A stretch of DNA of 64,000 nucleotides from Gammaproteobacteria bacterium. GTDB lineage: Bacteria > Pseudomonadota > Gammaproteobacteria > Steroidobacterales > Steroidobacteraceae. The first letter of the stretch is position 1. Each line of letters starts with the position of its first letter. Where the stretch lies: contig JAQGOF010000155.1 in NCBI GenBank assembly GCA_028293745.1, forward strand, positions 37,376-101,375. Direction: 5' to 3'. A program made the translations under genes and the position numbers. Positions 1 to 9,751 of the stretch are shown piece by piece. The notes under the pieces are model-generated. The model made no database searches and was not told the DNA's origin. It saw only the letters and a list, made by a program, of their open reading frames with translations.

Positions 1-127
1 GCCTGGCTGGTGACATTGCGACTTTAGCGGGGACTCCCTGCTGGCCCTCCACTGCAGTCTCCGTGGGGTGGGGCTTGGGTCCCGAGCCCGGAGGCCCGGG
101 AGCCCAGCAAGCTCCCGAGGGGCCTTC

Positions 128-2620
128 CTAGCGTCTCTTCAGGGCCTGCGCCCACGCTTCAGCCATTGCACCGTTGGATTGTGACTCACGCGGCGGCGCT
201 GCGCCCCGCGAGCCATTGCGGTCTCGCTGGGACGATTCGCGACCGTCCCGCTGCTGACCACCCCGGTTATCACGCGGGTTGCCGCGGTTATCACGTGGCG
301 GGCCGCCTCGACCATCGCGGGACTGTGCATTCCGATGGTCGCGCGCTGGCAGCCCACGCCCTTCCGGCCGCGTCGGCTCACCCGCGCCGTGAGCAGGTGG
401 CGCATCCAACTTCATGGTCAGCGCGATCCGCTTCCGCTGCAGGTCAACCTCCAGGACTTTCACCTTGAGCACATCGCCCGCCTTCACCAGCTCACGCGGG
501 TCCTTGATGAACTTGTGCGACATCATGGAGATGTGTACGAGACCATCCTGGTGCACGCCGATGTCAACGAAAGCTCCGAAGTTGGTCACGTTGGTGACCA
601 CGCCCTCGAGCAACATGCCGGGTGTCAGGTCCTTGAGATCCTCCACACCCTCCTGGAACGCCGCCGTCTTAAACTGCGGGCGCGGGTCCCTCCCGGGCTT
701 CTCGAGCTCCTTGAGAATGTCGCGGACGGTGGGCAGGCCGAACTGCTCGCTGGTATAACGGGCCGGATCCAGCTCCTTGAGCGCGCGGGCATCACCGGTC
801 AGCTCGGTCAGGGGCTTGCCGAGATCCGCGAGAATCCGTTCGACAACGGGATACGCCTCCGGGTGCACTGCAGAGGCATCGAGTGGGTTGTCGCCGCCCA
901 TGATCCGCAGAAATCCTGCCGCCTGCTCGAATGTCTTGGCCCCGAGGCGCGGGACCTTCTTGAGCCCTTCCCTGTTGGCGAATGCGCCGTGCTCGTCCCG
1001 ATATCGCACCATGGCTTCGGCCAGGGTCGCCGATAGTCCCGAGATCCGCGCCAGAAGAGCGGGCGAGGCGGTGTTGACGTCGACACCCACCGCGTTGACG
1101 CAGTCCTCGACGACGGCGTCGAGCGAGCGGGCTAACTTTGTCTGACTCACATCATGTTGATACTGTCCGACGCCGATCGACTTCGGGTCGATTTTCACGA
1201 GCTCTGCCAGCGGGTCCTGCAGGCGCCGCGCAATGGATACGGCGCCCCGGAGGCTGACATCCAGGTTGGGAAACTCGCGCGACGCAAGCTCCGATGCCGA
1301 ATACACCGATGCACCGGCTTCCGAAACCACGATCTTTGTGAGTTTCAGCTCCGGATGCTTCTTGATCAGTTCAGCAGCCAGTTTATCGGTCTCGCGGGAC
1401 GCTGTGCCATTACCAATACTGATGAGGTCCACGCTGTGAGTTTTCGCGAGCTGTGCGAGGGCATGCAGGGCGCCATCCCAGTCGTTGCGCGGTACGTGCG
1501 GATATACAGTGGCAGTGTCCAGCACTTTGCCGGTTCGATCGACGACAGCGACCTTGACCCCGGTGCGCAAGCCCGGATCGAGTCCCATGGTGGCGCGTGG
1601 ACCCGCAGGGGCTGCCAGCAGCAAGTCGTGGAGGTTGCGCGCGAACACACGAATCGCCTCCTCTTCCGCATGCTCGCGCAGCGCCGCGAACAGCTCACCC
1701 TCGATCTGCCACGCCAGTTTGACTTGCCACGTCCAGCGCGCGGTCTGCAGCAACCAGGCATCCGCGGGACGTCCCTGGTCGGCTATCCCGTTGCGCGTGC
1801 AAATTTTGCGCTCGCATGTATTAAAGGGTGCCTGCGAAGGTGTTGAATTCGTACCCTCCGCCTCAGCCAGCTCCTCCGGCAGCTTCAGGGCCACCTGCAG
1901 GACTTCCTCCTTGCGTCCGCGAAACAGTGCCAGTGCCCTATGAGAGGGCACGGCGCCGATGGGCTCGCGATAGTCAAAGTAGTCGCGGAACTTCGCGCCG
2001 GCTTCCTCTTTTCCAACCGCGACCTTTGATACGAGCTGGCCCTGCTCTTTGACGTGCTCGCGCAGTGCGCCGACGAGCTCGGCGTCTTCGGCAAACTGCT
2101 CCATGAGAATCTGCCGCGCGCCCTCCAGCGCCGCTTTGACATCCGCGACTCCAGGGTTCTCGCCCTGCTCGGTCGTGAAGGGGGGCTTGAGAAACTTCAG
2201 GGCTTCTTTTTCCGGAGTGAGCGTCGCATCCGCGAGAAGGGTCACAGCGAGCGCATCGAGGCCCGCTTCGCGCGCAATCATTGCCTTGGTACGCCGTTTC
2301 GGCTTGTAAGGAAGATACAAGTCTTCGAGACGTTGTTTGGTATCGGCGGCATCGATGCTCGCCTGCAATTGCGGTGTGAGCTTGCCCTGTTCGCCGATGC
2401 TCTTGAGAATCGCCGCGCGGCGCTCTTCGAGCTCGCGCAGATAGCCGAGCCGCTCTTCGAGAGTGCGCAGCTGGGCATCATCCAGGCCATCGGTGGCTTC
2501 CTTTCGATAGCGCGCAATGAACGGAACCGTGGATCCGGCATCGAGAAGGCAGACAGCGGCCGCAACCTGCCGGGGGCCCACCGCAAGTTCGGTGGCGATA
2601 CGAGCTTCAATGGATTGCAT
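128..2620 (-). CDS. tex: Tex-family RNA-binding transcription accessory protein
   Basis: An 830-residue protein with the Tex/YhgF domain order. The N-terminal helical region covers about 1-330 and includes the family-typical FIARYRKE near 34. A YqgF/RNase H-like fold starts at the GLDPGLRTG motif near 346. Helix-hairpin-helix units lie at about 505-575 and an S1 RNA-binding domain at about 668-738, with [18 protein letters not shown]. The family binds RNA in the cytoplasm and influences transcription and translation. The last 90 residues are a low-complexity tail rich in RG, RD and N repeats, which makes the protein longer than E. coli YhgF (773 residues). No operon partner is visible. The ATG at the 5' end gives the expected family N terminus. 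Confidence 0.95.
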   Translation of the reverse strand: MQSIEARIATELAVGPRQVAAAVCLLDAGSTVPFIARYRKEATDGLDDAQLRTLEERLGYLRELEERRAAILKSIGEQGKLTPQLQASIDAADTKQRLEDLYLPYKPKRRTKAMIAREAGLDALAVTLLADATLTPEKEALKFLKPPFTTEQGENPGVADVKAALEGARQILMEQFAEDAELVGALREHVKEQGQLVSKVAVGKEEAGAKFRDYFDYREPIGAVPSHRALALFRGRKEEVLQVALKLPEELAEAEGTNSTPSQAPFNTCERKICTRNGIADQGRPADAWLLQTARWTWQVKLAWQIEGELFAALREHAEEEAIRVFARNLHDLLLAAPAGPRATMGLDPGLRTGVKVAVVDRTGKVLDTATVYPHVPRNDWDGALHALAQLAKTHSVDLISIGNGTASRETDKLAAELIKKHPELKLTKIVVSEAGASVYSASELASREFPNLDVSLRGAVSIARRLQDPLAELVKIDPKSIGVGQYQHDVSQTKLARSLDAVVEDCVNAVGVDVNTASPALLARISGLSATLAEAMVRYRDEHGAFANREGLKKVPRLGAKTFEQAAGFLRIMGGDNPLDASAVHPEAYPVVERILADLGKPLTELTGDARALKELDPARYTSEQFGLPTVRDILKELEKPGRDPRPQFKTAAFQEGVEDLKDLTPGMLLEGVVTNVTNFGAFVDIGVHQDGLVHISMMSHKFIKDPRELVKAGDVLKVKVLEVDLQRKRIALTMKLDAPPAHGAGEPTRPEGRGLPARDHRNAQSRDGRGGPPRDNRGNPRDNRGGQQRDGRESSQRDRNGSRGAAPPRESQSNGAMAEAWAQALKRR

Positions 2621-2983
2621 CGGAACGGAGGGACTCAGGTGAGACGGGCGCGCACTATGCAGAACATACCCAAGTGCAACAAGACTTGAGATTTCGGCGC
2701 GGTTGGCGCAAAGGGACCGCGCAGCCGCACCAGGGGTGGGCCGACGGCCGCCAATGCCTGCACTGACACGGGCCCGCGCAGTCGCGGCAAGAGACCCCGG
2801 GCAAATTCTGCAACGCCCAAGGTAATCTTTGCAATTGCGAGCGCCCTCGGGAACGGTGTTCCGTACACTGCTCGCTCTCGAGGATCACAAGGGCTGCGTC
2901 CGTGCAGCCCGCGGCAGACTGCCTATCGGCAGTCGCCCTGTCGTGATAGACAGCCGCCGCTACAGGATGGGCAGACCGCCCTC
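2621..2983. other. Intergenic stretch without a supported gene
   Basis: About 360 bases between the starts of tex and the ends of the KGG-repeat gene. The open frames here are short, GC-driven and match no family that I recognise. I see no clear RNA, repeat or terminator; the tex promoter must lie here. Confidence 0.5.
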
Positions 2984-3385
2984 CTATTCCTGGTCTTGCT
3001 CCGGGGTCCGGGGCGCAGCCGCTTTGGCCTGACCGTCGGTGGCCCCGCCACCGTGACTGGCCTGTCCACCTTTGCGGCCTGCCTCGGCGGCAAGCTCCGG
3101 ATTCTGCGAGAAGCTGCGCTTCTCATCGGGCACGCTCTGGCCGCCCTTACGGCCCGCGACGGCCGCGAGCTGTCGATTTTGAGAAAAACTGCGCTTCGAG
3201 CCAGGGACGCTCTGGCCGCCTTTGCGGCCTGCCTCGGCGGCCAGACGCCGGTTCTGAGAGAAGCTGCGCTTCTCGTCCGGCACGGCCTTACCGCCCATGC
3301 TTGCTATCTGCCGCTGGCGCTCCTGATTCATCGACGCGAATCCGCGATTCGACGTGCGGCCATCCTGAGTTGGTACGTGAGCCAT
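2984..3385 (-). CDS. KGG-repeat stress protein (YciG-like)
   Basis: A 133-residue hydrophilic protein with one MGGK and three RKGGQ units, each followed by VPxxKRSFSQN, with a period of 25 residues (75 bases). The KGG motif defines the YciG/GsiB-like general-stress family, which is small, disordered and usually induced by starvation or desiccation. The biochemical role is unknown. The start is supported by an AGGAGAG ribosome binding site just upstream of the ATG. The tandem repeat explains the strong local self-similarity of the DNA between about 3045 and 3300. Confidence 0.85.
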   Translation of the reverse strand: MAHVPTQDGRTSNRGFASMNQERQRQIASMGGKAVPDEKRSFSQNRRLAAEAGRKGGQSVPGSKRSFSQNRQLAAVAGRKGGQSVPDEKRSFSQNPELAAEAGRKGGQASHGGGATDGQAKAAAPRTPEQDQE

Positions 3386-3517
3386 TACTACTCTCCTACA
3401 CAGTAACTAAATCGGGCTCGCGGTCAACTTCTGCGAGCAGATCAGTATCAGCAAGACCCATGCCGCGAGCCGCACTGCGGTCGTCGTGAAAGAAAACAGA
3501 AAGAAATCAGTAACAAA

Positions 3518-4414
3518 TCAATTCGTGCGCACCACGCTACCCAGCAAATGGCCGCGATCCGCCTGCCAATCGCGCAAGCTGAAACCCACGCGCTGGTCCG
3601 CCATCCAACTCTCCAGCACGATGCGGGCACAAAACGCAATGGGTCGCTTGAACGCCACATCCAGAGTGCAGGGACCGGAAAAGGCCGCCCCGCCGATTTC
3701 GGCGGCGCAGCGCGCAAGCGACCACATCCCGTGCGCAATGGCGCGTTTGAAACCGAAAAAACGGGCCGCGACATCCGCGATGTGGATGGGATTGAAATCA
3801 CCGGATACGCGCGCGTATTGGCGTCCGACACCCGGAGCCACAATGAAGGTGCTCGTGGTCACGTCCTGGCGTGGGGGCACCTCCAGACTCGGAAGACCCG
3901 GCCCCCGCGTCCGGGCCCCTTTGCTTCGGTCGGGCCGCCGTGCAAGAAAGGTCGATGTCTCCGACCAAACCGTCCGTCCACCAACGCGCACCTGCGTCTG
4001 CAGATCGAGCTCCTGGCCCCGAACCGTGTCCCTGTGACCCTCGAGCCACGAATGAATTTGACCTGCGTCATCGATGTGTAGCGGACGATGCTGCACGATA
4101 CGGTTGCGCGTATGGACAACACCCAGCAGGCTCACCGGAAAGGCCTCGCACGCAATCATCGCAAGGTGCAACGGTGTCGCCAATACGTGGGGATAAGTTA
4201 TTGGCAGCTCTGCCGAGTCACGATCGCCGCAGACCTTGCGATAGCGCGCGAGATGTCGGCGGTCGACCGCAAAGCGCTCGAGTACCGCCTCGATGCGGGG
4301 CACTGTGTCAGTGGCGAATGCGGGTTTGCGGGCCAGCAGGATCTTCAGGTATGCCGGTGCAATCGCGGGCGCCGAGGTGAAATGCAGGCGGATCGGGCCA
4401 GCCATGCACGCCAC
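3518..4414 (-). CDS. MaoC-like acyl dehydratase
   Basis: A 298-residue protein with the C-terminal hot-dog hydratase motif YARVSGDFNPIHI followed by GFKRAIAHGMW. These carry the catalytic Asp and His of R-specific enoyl-CoA hydratases (MaoC type). The N-terminal half looks like a second, degenerate hot-dog domain, as in mycobacterial HtdX-like two-domain hydratases. It probably hydrates 2-enoyl-CoA or acyl-ACP thioesters in the cytoplasm. It follows ccmI on the same strand by 10 bases, so it may be cotranscribed with the ccm operon, although no functional link is obvious. The start could be M1 or M4. Confidence 0.8.
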   Translation of the reverse strand: MACMAGPIRLHFTSAPAIAPAYLKILLARKPAFATDTVPRIEAVLERFAVDRRHLARYRKVCGDRDSAELPITYPHVLATPLHLAMIACEAFPVSLLGVVHTRNRIVQHRPLHIDDAGQIHSWLEGHRDTVRGQELDLQTQVRVGGRTVWSETSTFLARRPDRSKGARTRGPGLPSLEVPPRQDVTTSTFIVAPGVGRQYARVSGDFNPIHIADVAARFFGFKRAIAHGMWSLARCAAEIGGAAFSGPCTLDVAFKRPIAFCARIVLESWMADQRVGFSLRDWQADRGHLLGSVVRTN

Positions 4415-4424
4415 TGTATCAGGT

Positions 4425-5468
4425 CTAGGGTGTGACCCTGTCGATGACGATGTTGATCAGGCCATCGCGGCCGACCAGGTAAGCTGACTCGCCGAAAGGA
4501 TCGCCGCTGGCGCCCACTGGATTGCCGGAGCGCGCGATCCGTGCAACTACCTGTACCTTCTGTCCTGCCGCAATCCCCCGGCCCGGCAGCATCGAATCCA
4601 GTGCCGTCAGCTCGACAGTCTGCGGGAAATGACTGTCGAGCCGCTTCACGGCCAGCGGCGGCCCGGGCCGCTGCGGATCTCTCACGAATACAAACAACGG
4701 CGAGGAGCCTGAAGCTGACTGCGCAAGATTGGGCGCCAGCATCACGTTGATGCGCACCTTTGCGCCCGAATCCGTCGCAGCTGCAACTTGTGGCTGCCCG
4801 GCCGCGCGCGCGCCGGCGTCCGGGGCAGGTCCAGCTGCGAGCCGCTGATCGATCGCCTCGATCTGCTTCTGCAGCAGGGGCTTGATGTTGTCCGGTGGAT
4901 TCAAGCTCAGAAGTTTCGCGAACCGCGCGCGCGCCACGGGCAGCTCGCCCCGGCGCATTGCAGCCGCAGCGCCGAAGAAGAGCGCCTTGCCGGACTCCGG
5001 ATCGAGCGCGAGCGCCTGCTCGACGAGGCGGCCGGCACGCCGGTCGAGCTCCGTTTCATCACCGAGGGTCAGCGCTTCCGCCTGTCCGATCAGTGCTTCG
5101 GCATTCTGGCCGCCGGCCAGCCGGTCCGCCCGTTGAAAGGCGCGCACCGCGAGTTGATATTGCTGTAATACCGTGTAGGAGCGACCCAGCATCAACCAGC
5201 CGTTGAGATCCGCGGGATTCTGCTCGAGCCTGCGCGCCAGATGGGCAACCATGGTCTGCGGACTGCCGTCAGCAATTTTTGTCTGCCAGGACCAGTTCGT
5301 CCACCGGACGTACAACACCGTTGACCCGATGGCCAGAACACCGGCCGCTACCAGGGCTGCCCAGGGCGCCGGTGAGTATTCAACGGGCTTCGTTTTCAGA
5401 AGTGGAACGGCAACGAGCGCCACGCCGGCAACGGTCAGCACGGCTGCGAGCAGGACAAAGGTGATCAT
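4425..5468 (-). CDS. ccmI: Cytochrome c maturation protein CcmI
   Basis: A 347-residue protein with two N-terminal transmembrane helices (about 1-24 and 36-54), TPR-like repeats from about 75 to 200, and a C-terminal periplasmic beta-rich domain. This is the CcmI/CycH layout. CcmI holds apocytochrome c and delivers it to the CcmF/CcmH heme lyase. It is the last ccm gene. Its start overlaps the end of ccmH by four bases, so the two are translationally coupled. It is encoded separately from ccmH rather than fused to it as in E. coli CcmH. Confidence 0.93.
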   Translation of the reverse strand: MITFVLLAAVLTVAGVALVAVPLLKTKPVEYSPAPWAALVAAGVLAIGSTVLYVRWTNWSWQTKIADGSPQTMVAHLARRLEQNPADLNGWLMLGRSYTVLQQYQLAVRAFQRADRLAGGQNAEALIGQAEALTLGDETELDRRAGRLVEQALALDPESGKALFFGAAAAMRRGELPVARARFAKLLSLNPPDNIKPLLQKQIEAIDQRLAAGPAPDAGARAAGQPQVAAATDSGAKVRINVMLAPNLAQSASGSSPLFVFVRDPQRPGPPLAVKRLDSHFPQTVELTALDSMLPGRGIAAGQKVQVVARIARSGNPVGASGDPFGESAYLVGRDGLINIVIDRVTP

Positions 5469-5908
5469 GAGGAGCGGATGTCCTCTTCGACAGGCTCATT
5501 GTCCTGCTCGACCAGCTTTGCACGTTGTCTCGTGACACGCACGGCCACGGCGGCGCCGATCAGCAGCAACACGCCTGGCGCCGACCAAAGCCAGAGCGTA
5601 CGCGGCGCAACGCGCGGCCTGAACAGGATAAAGTCACCGTAGCGTGCAACCATATAGTTGCGGACGTCATCGTCCGACTTCCCAGCAATCAACATCTCGC
5701 TAACTTGTCTGCGCAGGTCCGCTGCCAGGCTGACAGGCGAATCTGCTATTGCCTCGTTCTGACACTGCATACACCGCAGCTCATGTGTCAGGCCGTGATA
5801 GCGCTGTTGTAGCTCGGGAGTGGGCATTTCGGTCGGATCGACCGCATACGTCGGGCCGCTTGCCAGCAGCACGGCCGCGAGCACGGCGATGAGCGCAAAT
5901 GGACGCAT
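5465..5908 (-). CDS. ccmH: Cytochrome c maturation protein CcmH
   Basis: About 147 residues: a signal peptide, the redox motif LRCMQCQN, and one C-terminal transmembrane helix. This is the short CcmH/CycL/NrfF type, which reduces the heme-binding cysteines of apocytochrome c. The reading frame is open further upstream. The start chosen is the ATG that shares one base with the ccmG stop codon (TGATG), because only this gives a normal signal peptide (MRPFALIAVLAAVLLASG). Confidence 0.93.
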   Translation of the reverse strand: MRPFALIAVLAAVLLASGPTYAVDPTEMPTPELQQRYHGLTHELRCMQCQNEAIADSPVSLAADLRRQVSEMLIAGKSDDDVRNYMVARYGDFILFRPRVAPRTLWLWSAPGVLLLIGAAVAVRVTRQRAKLVEQDNEPVEEDIRSS

Positions 5909-6447
5909 CACGACTTTGCAGCCTGTTGAGGCGGCAGGCGCGGCACGAATTGAGTCTGCCAGGCCTCGAGAGTCAGGGGACCGATGTATTTGTATACCAC
6001 GATGCCCTGGGGATCGACGAGGAATGTCTCCGGCGCGCCATACACGCCCCACTCGATCGCAATGCGGCCTTCGCGGTCGGCCGCAACGACTTCATACGGG
6101 TTGCCGAGCTCGGAGAGCCACTGCAGGGCCTGTGGGTCCTCGTCCTTCCAGTCGAGCCCGATGAGGGGCACCTGGGCCGTCTTGCGGATCTCCAGTAACG
6201 CACTGTGCTCTTCCCGGCAGCCGCCACACCACGTGCCCCAGACGTTGAACACATACCAGCGACCCTTGAGATCCGCTGAGCGGAACGTCCGGTTGGTGTC
6301 GGTCAACACCGGAAGTGTGAACTGCGGTGCAGCCTTGCCGATCAGGGGCGATGGGATCGTGCCCTTCTCCGGCGAGTGCTTGATGCCTATGGCGAGAACG
6401 ATTGCCAGCAGCGCAAAAATCCCCAGCGGCAGGATGAAACGATTCAT
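5908..6447 (-). CDS. ccmG: Thiol:disulfide interchange protein CcmG/DsbE
   Basis: A 179-residue membrane-anchored thioredoxin-fold protein. An N-terminal helix of about 20 residues anchors it in the inner membrane. The active site reads WGTWCGGC, followed by the family EEH. It passes electrons to CcmH and apocytochrome c during heme attachment. CGGC is a less usual centre than the common Pro- or Val-containing CxxC motifs. The gene overlaps ccmF by four bases at its start and ccmH by one base at its end. Confidence 0.93.
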   Translation of the reverse strand: MNRFILPLGIFALLAIVLAIGIKHSPEKGTIPSPLIGKAAPQFTLPVLTDTNRTFRSADLKGRWYVFNVWGTWCGGCREEHSALLEIRKTAQVPLIGLDWKDEDPQALQWLSELGNPYEVVAADREGRIAIEWGVYGAPETFLVDPQGIVVYKYIGPLTLEAWQTQFVPRLPPQQAAKS

Positions 6448-8411
6448 CCGGCACCCTCTTCCGCTACTCCCGGAGTTGCAACCGGCGCAGCGGCTGCCTG
6501 TCGCGCTGTGCGATAACGCCGGTCAGTCGCTGCGATTGCGCCACCGACTGCCATGATGAAGGCACCCAGCCATAGGAAATTCACGAGCGGCCGGATCTGG
6601 AACCGCACGCTCCATTTGCCGGCTCCCAGCTCATCGCCCAGCGCGACGAACACATTGCTGCCGTGGTGCATTTCAATGGCCGCTTCGGTCGTCACCTGGC
6701 GCTGCACCCAATATTGCCGCTTCTGCGGATATACGACGGAAGTAGGTACGCCGTGCCGTGTGACCACGACCGTGCCTTCGACGCCGTTGTAGTTGGGGCC
6801 TTCAATGGGTTTGACGCCCGCGAAACGAAACTCATAGTTGCCGACGACCGCGCGCTCGCCCTGCCCGAGCGCGACGTCACGCTCGAGCGTAAACGATTCC
6901 ACTGTCGTTACGGAGAGTACGAAGATTCCGAGTCCGATGTGAGCGACGGACATCCCGATGACGCTGCGCGGCAGGGACAGTTTCCTGCGTATCCGGTCGA
7001 TCGGGTCGACCAGTGAGGACAGAATGATCCAGGCGCCGAGCGTTGCCGCCACGGGACTCAGCACCTTGCCGTGGGAATAAACGCCAAACACGAGTATGAC
7101 GCCGGCTATTGCCGCGATAACCAGTGTGGTGAGTATGGTTCGCTGCGCTGCGCCCAGGTGTCCCCTTTTCCAGTTGGCATGGATGCCCAGAGACAACAGC
7201 GCGAGCAGCGGCAACATCGACAACATGAAGGTGGGATTGAAATACGGGGTTCCAACGGACAGCGTGCCGAGACCCAGCGCATCCGAGATCAGCGGCGCCA
7301 TGGTGCCGCCGAATACGGTGGCCGCTCCAATCACCAGCAGGATGTTGTTGAAGAGCAGGAAGGACTCGCGCGATACGAGCTCGAATCCTGCCTGTGATTT
7401 CAACAGCGGCGCGCGCCACGCATACAGTGTCAACGCTCCGCCGATCATCACGATCAGGAAGGCCAGGATGAAAATTCCGCGAGTCGGATCCGCAGCGAAG
7501 GAATGCACAGAAACGAGCACACCGGAGCGCACGAGGAAGGTGCCCAGCAGGCTGAGGGAGAACGCCAGCACGGCCAGCAACAGAGTCCAGCTCTTGAACA
7601 GCCCGCGCTTGTCAGTGACCGCAAGCGAGTGGATGAGCGCCGTCCCCACGAGCCAGGGCATGAACGAGGCGTTCTCGACCGGATCCCAGAACCAGTAGCC
7701 ACCCCAGCCGAGCTCGTAATAGGCCCACCAGCTGCCGAGCGCGATCCCGATGCTCAGAAACGCCCAGGCCGAAGTCGTCCACGGCCGGGTCCAGCGTGCC
7801 CACATCTGGTCCATACGGCCTTCGAGCATCGCGGCGCAGGCAAATGCGAACGCCACCGCGAAACCAACGTACCCCGTGTAAAGAATAGGCGGATGAATGG
7901 CGAGGGCCGGATCCTGCAGGATGGGGTTCAGATCGCGTCCGTCCGGCGCCGGCGGATCGAGACGCAGAAACGGATTCGAGGTGGCCAGGGTGAACAACAG
8001 GAACCCGAAGCTCACCAGGCCCAACACACCGAGCACGCGGGCGGCGAACCGGGTTGGCAGCCTGGACACGCCGATTGTGACCGCAACGGTCCAGCAACCG
8101 AGGAGGAAAATCCACAGCAGCAGCGAGCCTTCGTGCGCACCCCACATCGCCGTTACGCGATAGAAGATCGGCAGCGCGGAGTTGGAATTCTCGGCTATGT
8201 ACGTGACGGAGAAATCGTTGGCGACGAACGAGGCGATCAGGCACGCCACCGCAGTCGAGACCATCACGAACTGACCGGCCACAGCCGGTGTTACGGCAGC
8301 GGTCCAGCGGTCGCGGCCCAGCGCCGGACCGGCAATCCCGAAGAACGCCTGCAGGGCCGCCAGCAACATGGCGAGGATGAGCGCGAAGTGTCCTAATTCG
8401 GGAAGCATCAC
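6444..8411 (-). CDS. ccmF: Heme lyase CcmF
   Basis: A 655-residue polytopic membrane protein with the heme-handling tryptophan-rich segment WGGYWFWDPVENASF near residue 230. The surrounding pattern of more than ten hydrophobic helices is that of CcmF. CcmF receives heme from CcmE and, with CcmH and CcmI, attaches it to apocytochrome c in the periplasm. The length is normal for the family. It overlaps ccmE by four bases. Confidence 0.96.
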   Translation of the reverse strand: MMLPELGHFALILAMLLAALQAFFGIAGPALGRDRWTAAVTPAVAGQFVMVSTAVACLIASFVANDFSVTYIAENSNSALPIFYRVTAMWGAHEGSLLLWIFLLGCWTVAVTIGVSRLPTRFAARVLGVLGLVSFGFLLFTLATSNPFLRLDPPAPDGRDLNPILQDPALAIHPPILYTGYVGFAVAFAFACAAMLEGRMDQMWARWTRPWTTSAWAFLSIGIALGSWWAYYELGWGGYWFWDPVENASFMPWLVGTALIHSLAVTDKRGLFKSWTLLLAVLAFSLSLLGTFLVRSGVLVSVHSFAADPTRGIFILAFLIVMIGGALTLYAWRAPLLKSQAGFELVSRESFLLFNNILLVIGAATVFGGTMAPLISDALGLGTLSVGTPYFNPTFMLSMLPLLALLSLGIHANWKRGHLGAAQRTILTTLVIAAIAGVILVFGVYSHGKVLSPVAATLGAWIILSSLVDPIDRIRRKLSLPRSVIGMSVAHIGLGIFVLSVTTVESFTLERDVALGQGERAVVGNYEFRFAGVKPIEGPNYNGVEGTVVVTRHGVPTSVVYPQKRQYWVQRQVTTEAAIEMHHGSNVFVALGDELGAGKWSVRFQIRPLVNFLWLGAFIMAVGGAIAATDRRYRTARQAAAAPVATPGVAEEGAG

Positions 8412-8854
8412 GCACCTCCGGGTGTGGCTGATTCGGCCTGGCGCTTTTTGAGGGACTTCGCCACTTCCGGCGGCATGTATTTCTCGTCGTGTTTCGCGAG
8501 CACTTCGTCGGCCACGAACGTGGTACCTGACATCTTCCCGTGCGCAACCACTCCCTGGCCCTCCCGGAACAGGTCGGGTAGCACGCCGGTGTAGCTCACG
8601 GGAACGTCATGTTTGAAATCGGTCACCACGAAGTGCACTTCCAGGCTCCCGGGCGCCCGCTGCACGCTTCCCTTGGTGACCATTCCGCCGAGCCGAAAGC
8701 GCTCGCCGGTCGCCACAGCGCCGGAGGTAACCTGGGTGGGATCGAAAAAGAAGGTCACGTTCTGGCGGAAAGCGCTCAAGGCCAGCGCTCCGGCAACGCT
8801 CACGCCGGCGATGATTCCGAGCACGAGCACCAGGCGTTTGCGTCGTGGGGTCAT
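8408..8854 (-). CDS. ccmE: Heme chaperone CcmE
   Basis: A 148-residue protein with an N-terminal membrane anchor followed by the OB-fold periplasmic domain. The covalent heme-binding motif appears as LAKHDEKYMPPE, so the essential His and Tyr are present. CcmE carries heme from CcmC to CcmF. It overlaps ccmD upstream and ccmF downstream by four bases each, typical of this operon. Confidence 0.95.
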   Translation of the reverse strand: MTPRRKRLVLVLGIIAGVSVAGALALSAFRQNVTFFFDPTQVTSGAVATGERFRLGGMVTKGSVQRAPGSLEVHFVVTDFKHDVPVSYTGVLPDLFREGQGVVAHGKMSGTTFVADEVLAKHDEKYMPPEVAKSLKKRQAESATPGGA

Positions 8855-9015
8855 GCCTGCTCTCCCCGCATGGCCAGGCGGCGGCGCGCGTCTTCACGCG
8901 ACTTGGCCAGCAGTCGCCGCGCCCAGACGATGTTCAGAACAATAACGCCCAAGGTCAGCCCGTAGGATGGCCAGACATAGGCGGCGTACCCACCCATATT
9001 GAGGAATTCGCTCAT
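8851..9015 (-). CDS. ccmD: Heme exporter protein CcmD
   Basis: A 54-residue protein with one transmembrane helix (about 12-33) and a basic cytoplasmic tail with RRLLAKSREDARRR. Size, topology and position between ccmC and ccmE identify it as CcmD, which helps release holo-CcmE from the CcmABC complex. The start is the ATG that overlaps the ccmC stop as ATGA. It was found by reading the frame inside a longer open frame. Confidence 0.88.
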   Translation of the reverse strand: MSEFLNMGGYAAYVWPSYGLTLGVIVLNIVWARRLLAKSREDARRRLAMRGEQA

Positions 9016-9749
9016 TGGGTCACCGCTTCGCGGATCCAGCTCGCCGCACGCTCCCGGTTCAGGATCTCCGCGCGTAGCCGCACGAGCAGCAGCGCAACGA
9101 ACAGCACCGTGAATCCAAACAGCATCATGAGTAAGGGGATGAGCATTGATGGCGGCATCGTGGGCTTCGCCAATTGCATGACAGACGGCGCCTGGTGCAA
9201 GGAGTTCCACCACAACACGGAATAATGGATGATGGGTACGTTGACTATACCCACTACGGCCAGTACGGCACTCGCCCGGTCGGCGCGCTGCATGTCGTCC
9301 ATTGCGGACCGCAGGCCCATATAGCCCAGATACAGAAACAGCAGGATGAGCTCGGACGTCAGGCGCGGGTCCCACTCCCAGTACGTTCCCCACATGCGTT
9401 CGCCCCAGAGCGAGCCGGTGACGAGTGCCGCGAACGTGAAGGAGGCGCCGATTGGCGCGCAGCTGGCGGCAGCCGCATGCGCGATCTTGATCCGCCAGAT
9501 CAATCCAACACCTGCGGAAATCGCCATGGTCGAATACACCATGAGCGACATCCACGCGCTGGGGGCATGGACGTAGATGATGCGGAAGTCGTCGCCCTGT
9601 TGATAGTCAGGTGGCGCGAGGATCAACCCGCCATACAGGCCGCCGATGATCAGCACGGCTGCAAGCCACGCGAACCACGGCGTCAAGCGGGCCGCAAGCC
9701 CATAGATATAGGGCGGAGAGCCGAGCCGATGAAACCAGGTCCAGGCCAT
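9012..9749 (-). CDS. ccmC: Heme transport protein CcmC
   Basis: A 245-residue protein with six transmembrane segments and the tryptophan-rich heme motif WGTYWEWDPRL. CcmC loads heme onto CcmE. The frame is open upstream into ccmB, but only the ATG giving MAWTWFHRLG yields the usual family length. The gene follows ccmB by two bases and overlaps ccmD by four. Confidence 0.95.
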   Translation of the reverse strand: MAWTWFHRLGSPPYIYGLAARLTPWFAWLAAVLIIGGLYGGLILAPPDYQQGDDFRIIYVHAPSAWMSLMVYSTMAISAGVGLIWRIKIAHAAAASCAPIGASFTFAALVTGSLWGERMWGTYWEWDPRLTSELILLFLYLGYMGLRSAMDDMQRADRASAVLAVVGIVNVPIIHYSVLWWNSLHQAPSVMQLAKPTMPPSMLIPLLMMLFGFTVLFVALLLVRLRAEILNRERAASWIREAVTQ

Positions 9750-9751
9750 CT

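Noticed and set aside
128..2620. Apparent insertion near residues 255-285 of Tex.
   Set aside because: The segment leads smoothly into the conserved [10 protein letters not shown] region and matches normal length variation between Tex proteins.
3045..3300. Regular 75-base repeats that could look like a CRISPR or satellite.
   Set aside because: They encode the KGG protein repeats in frame with a good ribosome binding site.
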